Assembly (NCBI GenBank): GCA_002323775.1
Contig: DCPV01000098.1
Location: 1 to 13,124 of the forward strand
DNA length: 13,124 bases
Direction: 5' to 3'
From: Firmicutes bacterium UBA1535
GTDB lineage: Bacteria > Bacillota > Clostridia > Tissierellales > Sedimentibacteraceae
The notes beneath the pieces were generated by a model. It did no database searches, had not been told where the DNA came from, and saw nothing but the letters and a program-made list of their open reading frames with translations. Each line of letters begins with the position of its first letter. Position 1 is the stretch's first letter. A program made the translations under genes and the position numbers. Shown here piece after piece: positions 1 through 5,171 of this stretch.

Positions 1-16
1 GCGAAATTTTTGTTTT
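1..16 (-). terminator. Partial terminator hairpin of precursor gene 1
   Basis: The first 16 bases match the right arm (GCGAA, then a T-rich run) of the terminator hairpins that follow the other precursor genes. The left arm lies outside the window. It sits 12 bases downstream of the stop of the first precursor gene, as in the other units. Confidence 0.55.
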
Positions 17-27
17 CAATTTAAAAA

Positions 28-183
28 TTACACCTCACAAACAGGACCATTCATACTTCTATCAGGTTCTCTTGGCGGCTTTGGACCACCGCATGAAGCG
101 ATAATACAATGTTCTACCATTTGAATACCAACTATGGCGTCATCTTCTTCCGGTGCCCATATGCTGTTTAATAAGTTTTTCAT
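28..183 (-). CDS. Putative RiPP precursor peptide 1 (type A, 51 aa)
   Basis: A 51-residue peptide, one of four tandem homologues. Residues 1-15 (MKNLLNSIWAPEEDD) form the conserved leader-like region. The middle (about 17-29, including an extra Cys26) differs completely from the other copies. Residues 30-37 are the constant SCGGPKPP block (Cys31), and the tail reads REPDRSMNGPVCEV, with Cys49 third from the end. The start is set by AGGAGG at 191-196, seven bases upstream of ATG. The short length, tandem copies with a conserved N-terminus, variable middle and constant cysteines, and the two radical SAM/SPASM genes next door all suggest a RiPP precursor; that role is inferred. I do not recognise a named peptide family. 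There is no signal peptide and no obvious C39-type leader site. Confidence 0.8.
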   Translation of the reverse strand: MKNLLNSIWAPEEDDAIVGIQMVEHCIIASCGGPKPPREPDRSMNGPVCEV

Positions 184-221
184 GGTTTTACCTCCTATTG
201 TAATTTGATATCTATTATCAT

Positions 222-252
222 ACTATAACTTTAAACAAAATAATATGGACAA
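222..252 (-). promoter_or_regulatory. Candidate promoter of precursor gene 1
   Basis: On the minus strand TTGTCC (247-252) is followed after 19 bases by TATAGT (222-227). The same pair with the same 19-base spacing precedes all four precursor genes. The -35 hexamer lies inside the left arm of the 50-bp inverted repeat, so a protein bound there would contact the promoter. Confidence 0.55.
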
Positions 253-294
253 GTTTTCATATTTAAAAAAATAAAAATATGAAAACTTGTCCAT
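245..294. repeat. 50-bp inverted repeat, copy 1 (operator-like)
   Basis: Perfect 20-bp arms (245-264 and 275-294, beginning ATGGACAAGTTTTCAT) flank a 10-base A-rich loop. It lies upstream of the inferred transcription start of precursor 1 and covers its -35 hexamer, so it would act as DNA rather than as part of that mRNA. No T-run follows on either strand, which argues against a terminator. It could be an operator or activator site. Confidence 0.8.
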
Positions 295-320
295 CAATAC
301 AATGCTTATAATTTTGATAT

Positions 321-364
321 AACAAACAAAAATTCGCTTAATTAAAAGCGAATTTTTGTTTGTT
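321..364 (-). terminator. Terminator hairpin of precursor gene 2
   Basis: Perfect 19-bp arms (321-339 and 346-364) with a 6-base loop. On the minus strand the stem core AATTCGCTT/AAGCGAATT is followed by TTTGTTTGTT. It begins 10 bases after the stop of precursor 2. Near copies follow precursors 3 and 4. Confidence 0.8.
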
Positions 365-373
365 ATTTAAAAA

Positions 374-538
374 TTACATTTTACAAACACGACCGCCAAT
401 AGTATAATCAGGTGGTTCTGGTGGTTTAGGACCTCCACATGAAATATTGATGCTTACTGGTGGTGGATCAACGCTTGGGATAACAATTATAGTGTCAGTG
501 TCCTCTGGTGCCCATATACTGTCTAATAAATTTTTCAT
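374..538 (-). CDS. Putative RiPP precursor peptide 2 (type B, 54 aa)
   Basis: A 54-residue peptide homologous to the other three. The N-terminus MKNLLDSIWAPEDTD matches copy 1 most closely. The middle is Pro-rich (IPSVDPPPVS) and leads into INISCGGPKPP (Cys34). The C-terminal tail EPPDYTIGGRVCKM (Cys52) is the type-B tail shared with copy 4. It has only the two conserved cysteines, 17 residues apart. AGGAGG at 547-552 lies eight bases upstream of ATG. The coding role rests on conservation of frame, start, stop and ribosome-binding site among four copies that differ in sequence. The precursor role is inferred from the neighbouring radical SAM enzymes. Confidence 0.8.
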   Translation of the reverse strand: MKNLLDSIWAPEDTDTIIVIPSVDPPPVSINISCGGPKPPEPPDYTIGGRVCKM

Positions 539-577
539 AGCTTTTACCTCCTATTATAATTTGATATCTATTATCAT

Positions 578-608
578 ACTATAACTTTAAGTAAAATAAT
601 ATGGACAG
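578..608 (-). promoter_or_regulatory. Candidate promoter of precursor gene 2
   Basis: TATAGT (578-583) and, 19 bases upstream on the minus strand, CTGTCC (603-608), a one-base variant of the TTGTCC seen at copies 1 and 3. The weaker -35 might lower expression of this copy. Confidence 0.5.
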
Positions 609-650
609 GTTTTCATATTTTAAAAAATAAAAATATGAAAACTTGTCCAT
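601..650. repeat. 50-bp inverted repeat, copy 2 (operator-like)
   Basis: Arms 601-620 and 631-650 match copy 1 except for G at 608, which gives one imperfect pair (608 with 643). It overlaps the -35 of precursor 2. It lies 356 bp from copy 1. Confidence 0.8.
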
Positions 651-679
651 TAATACGATGCTTATAATTTTGACATAAT

Positions 680-718
680 AAACAAAAATTCGCTTAATCA
701 AAAGCGAATTTTTTGTTT
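680..718 (-). terminator. Terminator hairpin of precursor gene 3
   Basis: Arms 680-695 and 702-718 with one bulged T; the stem is built on AATTCGCTT/AAGCGAATT. On the minus strand it is followed by TTTTTGTTT. It lies 13 bases downstream of the stop of precursor 3. Confidence 0.75.
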
Positions 719-731
719 ACAATTTTAAAAA

Positions 732-887
732 TTATACTTCACAAACAGGACCATTCATACTTCTATCAGGTTCTCTTGGCGGCTTTGGACCACCACATGA
801 AATATTAATAGTTTCACCACCACTAAACGGAGTAATTATAACGTCAGTGTCCTCAGCTTCCCATATACTGTCTAACAAACTTCTCAT
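732..887 (-). CDS. Putative RiPP precursor peptide 3 (type A, 51 aa)
   Basis: A 51-residue peptide. The leader MRSLLDSIWEAEDTDV is closest to copy 4. The middle, IITPFSGGET, is unique. INISCGGPKPP (Cys31) is followed by REPDRSMNGPVCEV (Cys49), a tail identical to that of copy 1, and the DNA of this 3' part is also nearly identical to copy 1. It has two cysteines, 17 residues apart. AGGAGG at 897-902 lies nine bases upstream of ATG. It is therefore a mosaic: the 5' half is related to copy 4 and the 3' half to copy 1. The substrate role for the adjacent radical SAM enzymes is inferred. Confidence 0.8.
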   Translation of the reverse strand: MRSLLDSIWEAEDTDVIITPFSGGETINISCGGPKPPREPDRSMNGPVCEV

Positions 888-925
888 AATTTTTCACCTC
901 CTATACAATTTATATATATTATCAT

Positions 926-956
926 ACTATAACTTAAGGCAAAATAATATGGACAA
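926..956 (-). promoter_or_regulatory. Candidate promoter of precursor gene 3
   Basis: On the minus strand TTGTCC (951-956), a 19-base spacer, then TATAGT (926-931), as at copy 1. The -35 lies within the inverted repeat. Confidence 0.55.
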
Positions 957-998
957 GTTTTCATATTTTAAAAAATAAAAATATGAGAACTTGTCCAT
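949..998. repeat. 50-bp inverted repeat, copy 3 (operator-like)
   Basis: Arms 949-968 and 979-998 are the same as copy 1 apart from G at 987 (opposite T960). The position relative to the -35 and start of precursor 3 is conserved. It lies 348 bp from copy 2. Confidence 0.8.
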
Positions 999-1024
999 CA
1001 TCATGAAGCTTATAATTTGATATA

Positions 1025-1066
1025 ACAAACAGAAATTCGCTTAATTAAAAGCGAATTTTTGTTTGT
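1025..1066 (-). terminator. Terminator hairpin of precursor gene 4
   Basis: Arms 1025-1042 and 1049-1066 have one mismatch and an AATTAA loop. On the minus strand the stem is followed by a T-rich run (TTTCTGTTTGTT). It lies 10 bases after the stop of precursor 4. Confidence 0.75.
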
Positions 1067-1076
1067 AAGATAAAAA

Positions 1077-1244
1077 TTACTCCTTACACATATTACCGCC
1101 AATAGCATAATCTATCGGATATGGTGGTACTGGTGGTTTAGGTCCACCACATGAAATATTAATCTCTGCCGGTGGGTTTTCAAAGCATGGAACAATAACA
1201 TCAGTGTCCTCAGATACCCATATACTGTCTAACAAACTTTTCAT
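1077..1244 (-). CDS. Putative RiPP precursor peptide 4 (type B, 55 aa)
   Basis: A 55-residue peptide nearest to the maturase operon. The leader MKSLLDSIWVSEDTDV resembles copy 3. The middle, IVPCFENPPAE, contains an extra Cys20. INISCGGPKPP (Cys32) is followed by the type-B tail (PYPIDYAIGGNMCKE, Cys53). The two conserved cysteines are 20 residues apart, against 17 in the other copies, because of a 3-residue insertion after PP. AGGAGG at 1254-1259 lies nine bases upstream of ATG. The gene is divergent from the first radical SAM gene, with 224 bp between the two starts, so both directions could share regulation through the inverted repeat at 1308-1357. Confidence 0.8.
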   Translation of the reverse strand: MKSLLDSIWVSEDTDVIVPCFENPPAEINISCGGPKPPVPPYPIDYAIGGNMCKE

Positions 1245-1284
1245 AACTTTTCACCTCCTATCATACAATTTATATATATATTGT

Positions 1285-1315
1285 ACTATATGTTAATGAA
1301 AAATAATATAGACAA
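1285..1315 (-). promoter_or_regulatory. Candidate promoter of precursor gene 4
   Basis: On the minus strand TTGTCT (1310-1315), a 19-base spacer, then TATAGT (1285-1290). The hexamers and spacing persist although the spacer sequence has diverged from the other copies, which supports their function. Confidence 0.55.
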
Positions 1316-1357
1316 GTTTTCATATTTAAAAAAATAAAAATATGAGAACTTGTCCGT
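1308..1357. repeat. 50-bp inverted repeat, copy 4, in the divergent intergenic region
   Basis: Arms 1308-1327 and 1338-1357 carry three imperfect pairs, so this is the most degenerate copy. It lies between precursor 4 (minus) and the maturase operon (plus), about 30 bp upstream of the best plus-strand promoter. It could therefore control both directions. Confidence 0.7.
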
Positions 1358-1389
1358 CGACATAATTTTTACATCTTGATATAATGTAT

Positions 1390-1419
1390 TTGTATTGCAA
1401 GACGATAAATTAGTATAAT
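1390..1419 (+). promoter_or_regulatory. Candidate promoter of the maturase operon
   Basis: TTGTAT (1390-1395), an 18-base spacer and a perfect TATAAT (1414-1419), about 50 bases upstream of the first radical SAM start. GGAG at 1458-1461 is the ribosome-binding site. The match to a housekeeping sigma-factor promoter is good; it is predicted only. Confidence 0.6.
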
Positions 1420-1468
1420 TAATTTATTGTAAATATAAGAAAATATCACATATAATTGGAGAATAGCT

Positions 1469-2827
1469 ATGATTAAAAGATTTGTTCTAGGTAATTTAAT
1501 TTATTATATTGATAAAGACAATGTTTTACTTGTAAATTTAATTAGCTTCCGGAGACAAAAGATTAGTGCTGAAATTCTTACAAATATGATAGAAATAGAG
1601 AGTAAAATGAACAATGAGATAGTTTTATCTGAAAAAGAAAATGAAATACTAAACAGCTTATATCTCAACAAGCAAATTTTACCAAAAGAAACAATCTCAG
1701 AAATTGAACAAAATTTACAAATCGAGCCTGAACTGAATTTAGATAAGTTTTCAGTTAAATCCTATACGTTAAACTTAACTCATCAATGCAATTTTAAATG
1801 CTCATACTGTTACCAAAATAAATATAATCATAAACCAGAATATAAACAATTTATGACTATTAAAGATATTGACTTGATTAAGGAGTATCTTTCACAAGAT
1901 TGTTTTGATGCTGACGAGGTTGAAGAAGTTGTGTTTTCCGGTGGCGAAAGTCTGTTACCAGAAAATATTAATACAATTAACTACGCATTAAATAATTTAC
2001 CATCTAAAAAATTTTTAATGTTTACAAATGGTGCTAATTTATTTGATTACAGAAAACATATTGATTATAACTTGATAGATAAATTTCAAATTTCATTTGA
2101 CGGTACAGCTGAGATAATCAAATACATTAATAAAAATCCTAATTCAAAAGTTTTTGAGAAAATAATTGATGGTATTAAATATATTGATTCTCTAAATAAA
2201 GAAATTTCAATTGTTGTAATGTGGACTAAGGAATTAGAACAATATATTGATGAATTTATCACTATATTAAATCAAAATGAAATAATTAATAAAACTAACA
2301 TGAAAGTAAAATTCATTTTAGCAAAGGACTATTATTCAACAAGTACAATAAATAATGATTTCTATAATTTAGATTATATATGTGACATTATTAAGAGAAT
2401 TAATCCTAAGCTTTCACAGATTGGCAGCTCATTGGATATATTTGGAGAGGGTTCATCTATAAGCTATTTAATACATAGATCACTTAACCAAAAAAAATCT
2501 TTAATATATAAACGCTGTGATTTGACTAAATCTGTCCCTTTTGTCTTTGAACCAAATGGAGAAATGTTTTGGTGTTTATGCCTTGGAAACAAGAATGGAT
2601 GTATAGGCAATTACAAAGAAAATAAATATTTTGACAAAGACAAAGTTCTTAAATTAGCTAATAGAACTATTTTCAAGATTGAAAAATGCAAAACTTGTGA
2701 CCTTAAATATTTATGCGCCGGAGGGTGTCCTTTGCCATTAACAAGTTTTGACAGTGATTTATATCAGCCTGTTTGCGGTTTATATGGTTTAGAGGAATTT
2801 TGGGATCGTTTAGAGAAACTTGCTTAA
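1469..2827 (+). CDS. Radical SAM/SPASM peptide maturase 1
   Basis: A 452-residue cytosolic iron-sulfur enzyme predicted to modify the neighbouring peptides by radical chemistry. Residues 1-100 are a divergent N-terminal region that could hold a leader-binding fold (not recognisable by eye). The radical SAM cluster motif is Cys107-x3-Cys111-x2-Cys114 (CNFKCSYC), and GGE lies at 158-160. The C-terminus carries a SPASM domain for two auxiliary 4Fe-4S clusters: Cys350-x13-Gly-x4-Cys369, then Cys407-x2-Cys410-x5-Cys416-x3-Cys420, then Cys436; Cys371 and Cys378 are additional. Many SPASM enzymes of this size make thioether or carbon-carbon crosslinks in RiPPs. The actual product here is unknown. 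It is first in an operon with 2905-4197 and 4198-5109, and divergent from the precursor genes. Confidence 0.9.
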   Translation: MIKRFVLGNLIYYIDKDNVLLVNLISFRRQKISAEILTNMIEIESKMNNEIVLSEKENEILNSLYLNKQILPKETISEIEQNLQIEPELNLDKFSVKSYTLNLTHQCNFKCSYCYQNKYNHKPEYKQFMTIKDIDLIKEYLSQDCFDADEVEEVVFSGGESLLPENINTINYALNNLPSKKFLMFTNGANLFDYRKHIDYNLIDKFQISFDGTAEIIKYINKNPNSKVFEKIIDGIKYIDSLNKEISIVVMWTKELEQYIDEFITILNQNEIINKTNMKVKFILAKDYYSTSTINNDFYNLDYICDIIKRINPKLSQIGSSLDIFGEGSSISYLIHRSLNQKKSLIYKRCDLTKSVPFVFEPNGEMFWCLCLGNKNGCIGNYKENKYFDKDKVLKLANRTIFKIEKCKTCDLKYLCAGGCPLPLTSFDSDLYQPVCGLYGLEEFWDRLEKLA

Positions 2828-2893
2828 CAAATATTCTAAAGCCTAAACCATAAACAATTTTAATTTATATTTATTTACAATTTTATGAAACAA

Positions 2894-2899
2894 TGGAGG
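2894..2899 (+). promoter_or_regulatory. Ribosome-binding site that sets the start of maturase 2
   Basis: TGGAGG lies five bases before ATG 2905 and overlaps an in-frame upstream ATG (2893) that has no ribosome-binding site of its own. This favours 2905 as the start. Confidence 0.7.
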
Positions 2900-2904
2900 A
2901 TGTA

Positions 2905-4197
2905 ATGAAAATAATAAAAAATTTAATAGCTATAGATTTAAAGGATGAAAATGAAGATTATCTTTTTGTTAATGGAATAAATGGCATGGTTGATATAGTA
3001 CATAAAAAAGAACGAGAAATAATAGAAAATTGGCGTTGTGCCGATGAGATAATTATTAAAGATGAATTTGAACAATCTATATATGATTATTTGGTGTCGC
3101 ATCAATACATTATGGATATAGATGATGAACAGACAGCAAAACAAAATATAATCGAAAAATTAAAACATTTATCCGATGAAAGGTCTCAAAATCAACGCAA
3201 GGCATGTTTTGTAATAACATATAACTGCAATTTTGCATGCCCTTATTGCTATGAAAAGGAAGTCGAAACATCCCCTGTTATTTCAAAATCTATGGTAGAT
3301 AAGGTTTTTTTAGATAATCCAAATATCGAATATATTAGTTTTTTTGGAGGAGAGCCTTTTTTAAACAGCAACAGAGATATAATCAAGTATATTATAAGCA
3401 AAGCACCTGATGCTAAATATAGCGCTATTACTAATGGATACTATCTTCTTGAATATATTGATATATTCAAGTCTATTGATATAACAAGTATCCAAGTAAC
3501 AATTGATGGAACAAGAGAAGCGCATAATAAGTCAAGATGCTTAATAAACGGTTCGCCTACATATGATAAGATTATTGACGGAATTAAAATTTGTGTTGAA
3601 AATAAAATTCCAATAAAAATAAGAATGAATATTAGTCCGGAAAATTTAGCTAATTGTTTAGAAGAAAAAAAGAGAATTGAAAGTACTGATTGGGGGAAAA
3701 ATGTTCAATTTGAATTGCAGCCATTATTCCAATGCAGTAGTTCAACATCTAATGACCTGTATGAGTCTTTAGTGGATAATGACAACGAAGATGGGTCAAC
3801 AGAAAATCAAATACTAAAGAACTTATCACCAATATCTGACTTTTTATATAATGGAACTAAATTAGTGCCTGTTTTAAAAACTTGTGACCGTGACGGTTTA
3901 AATAGATTTTATGACCCTTATGGAAATGTATATAACTGCATATTAGCTGTCGGACAAAAGCATAAGTCAATAGGACAATACTATCCAGAACTTTCTCTAA
4001 AAGAAAAAAGCTTTCTTACCAGAGATATTACCACAATAGAAAAATGTAAAAACTGCGCTAATTCACTACTTTGTGGCGGAGGATGTCCTAATGCACTATA
4101 TGACACTGAAGATGTATTTTCTCCAAATTGTTTTAATTTTCTAAATGACGTAAATAATACAATACCACTTGTATATAAAGCGAGGATGAGTAGTTAA
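2905..4197 (+). CDS. Radical SAM/SPASM peptide maturase 2
   Basis: A 430-residue protein (434 if ATG 2893 were used). It has the same layout as the upstream enzyme but is clearly divergent: an N-terminal region of about 100 residues, the radical SAM motif Cys108-x3-Cys112-x2-Cys115 (CNFACPYC), GGEP at 148-151, and a SPASM domain with Cys327-x12-Gly-x4-Cys345, Cys381-x2-Cys384-x5-Cys390-x3-Cys394 and Cys409. All expected cluster ligands are present, so it should be active. It starts 77 bp after the first maturase with no terminator between, and its stop directly abuts the ATG of the peptidase gene. Two different maturases facing two precursor types suggests either divided substrates or two successive modifications. 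This is inference. Confidence 0.9.
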   Translation: MKIIKNLIAIDLKDENEDYLFVNGINGMVDIVHKKEREIIENWRCADEIIIKDEFEQSIYDYLVSHQYIMDIDDEQTAKQNIIEKLKHLSDERSQNQRKACFVITYNCNFACPYCYEKEVETSPVISKSMVDKVFLDNPNIEYISFFGGEPFLNSNRDIIKYIISKAPDAKYSAITNGYYLLEYIDIFKSIDITSIQVTIDGTREAHNKSRCLINGSPTYDKIIDGIKICVENKIPIKIRMNISPENLANCLEEKKRIESTDWGKNVQFELQPLFQCSSSTSNDLYESLVDNDNEDGSTENQILKNLSPISDFLYNGTKLVPVLKTCDRDGLNRFYDPYGNVYNCILAVGQKHKSIGQYYPELSLKEKSFLTRDITTIEKCKNCANSLLCGGGCPNALYDTEDVFSPNCFNFLNDVNNTIPLVYKARMSS

Positions 4198-5109
4198 ATG
4201 GAAAATTTATTGCTTGTAGTAGATGTAGAAGGCTGTATAGGGGTTTATGACCTTAACGATGTTGAAGATTATAGAAAAAAAGTTGAATTAGAAGTTTCAT
4301 ATATAATTGAGTGTATCAAGCAACTTGGAGATTATGAGATAACATTGTTAGACTGCCATGATGATGGCACTACATTGCTTGATTATGCCAAGAAAAATGA
4401 AATAAATCATATTCAGCATTTATGGTCTTTAAAAGATGCTCATATTTATAACAAGGCTTTATTAATAGGATTTCATTCTAAAAATGGTGCAGGTGGTATA
4501 CTTTCTCATACGCTTAGACCTGACATAAATAAATTGTACATTGGAAATAAAGATGTTGGAGAACTCTTTTTTATAATCAATTGGCTAGCTTATTATAAAA
4601 TACCTGTAATATACGTTAGTGGCGATGAGACTCTTGAGCACGAAATAAAAAACGAATTAGGAAATGATTTTAATGGAATTTTTTGTATAGTTAAAACTTT
4701 ATCTTCTTTAGAGATATTTCCTTTAATTAATATTAAAGATGCCTTATCAAAATGTTTGAGCTTATCCCCTGTTTGCTGCAAATATGATGAAAGCGAACTT
4801 AAGGTAGAGCTTAGTTCTAAATGTTTCTCTAAGCTTATTCCGGATGAAATTTGCACTGTTTACAACAATTTTCTATTATTTAAGGATACTATGTCATTTG
4901 TAAATAATCTACAAGACTTATGCTATTATATTAATCTATCTTCCGGGTATCACCATAGACGAGTTAAAAGTGTTTCTAAATTAATAAGAGCAAAATACGC
5001 AAGTGTTGAAGAAATAAAGGATAATGATGTTAAATCTGCGTTAAGCAAAACATGGCAAGATTTATCGGATGCAGATATTAAATTTCTATATAAAAAACTG
5101 TCAACATAA
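4198..5109 (+). CDS. M55 (DppA-like) zinc aminopeptidase in the RiPP operon
   Basis: A 303-residue protein resembling family M55 D-aminopeptidases such as Bacillus DppA, which are di-zinc cytosolic enzymes. The hallmark VDVEG motif is present (Asp9, Glu11). His54 (DCHDDG), His93 (GFHSKNGAGG), His104 (SHT) and Glu122 (VGEL) line up with DppA His60, His104, His115 and Glu133. The 11- and 18-residue spacings among the last three are the same as I recall for DppA, so the active site looks intact. The C-terminal 110 residues are more divergent. Its ATG follows the stop of maturase 2 with no gap, implying translational coupling. It may trim the modified peptides or remove their leader residues, and a taste for D-residues would fit an epimerising maturase. 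That role is inferred. Confidence 0.82.
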   Translation: MENLLLVVDVEGCIGVYDLNDVEDYRKKVELEVSYIIECIKQLGDYEITLLDCHDDGTTLLDYAKKNEINHIQHLWSLKDAHIYNKALLIGFHSKNGAGGILSHTLRPDINKLYIGNKDVGELFFIINWLAYYKIPVIYVSGDETLEHEIKNELGNDFNGIFCIVKTLSSLEIFPLINIKDALSKCLSLSPVCCKYDESELKVELSSKCFSKLIPDEICTVYNNFLLFKDTMSFVNNLQDLCYYINLSSGYHHRRVKSVSKLIRAKYASVEEIKDNDVKSALSKTWQDLSDADIKFLYKKLST

Positions 5110-5110
5110 T

Positions 5111-5161
5111 AATAACCATAGGAATATTTTTATTATTTTTCGTAATCTTCCTATGGTTATT
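5111..5161 (+). terminator. Convergent terminator between the maturase operon and aspS
   Basis: Arms of 14 bp (5111-5124 AATAACCATAGGAA and 5148-5161) enclose a 23-base loop. On the plus strand a T-rich run follows (TTTATATTATTTTATTG). It starts just after the peptidase stop and lies 11 bases beyond the aspS stop, so it may serve both directions. Confidence 0.75.
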
Positions 5162-5171
5162 TTATATTATT

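Noticed and set aside
83..97. GG in SCGGPKPP as a double-glycine leader cleavage site
   Set aside because: It is followed by proline, it is part of a constant block carrying a conserved Cys, and no C39 peptidase or ABC transporter is present.
245..294. 50-bp inverted repeat as an intrinsic terminator
   Set aside because: No T-run follows on either strand, and a separate good terminator hairpin already follows the stop codons of precursors 2, 3 and 4.
245..1357. Repeats as a CRISPR array
   Set aside because: The spacing is about 350 bp and the intervening DNA encodes related peptides with promoters and terminators, not spacers.
2893..2904. Upstream ATG giving a 434-residue second maturase
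   Set aside because: It has no ribosome-binding site, and its own codons form the TGGAGG that serves ATG 2905.
2938..3144. 68-codon minus-strand frame inside maturase 2
   Set aside because: It is an AT-rich shadow of a well-supported gene, with no ribosome-binding site and low-complexity sequence.
4593..4856. 87-codon minus-strand frame inside the M55 gene
   Set aside because: It is opposite a gene with intact M55 motifs and has no family signal.
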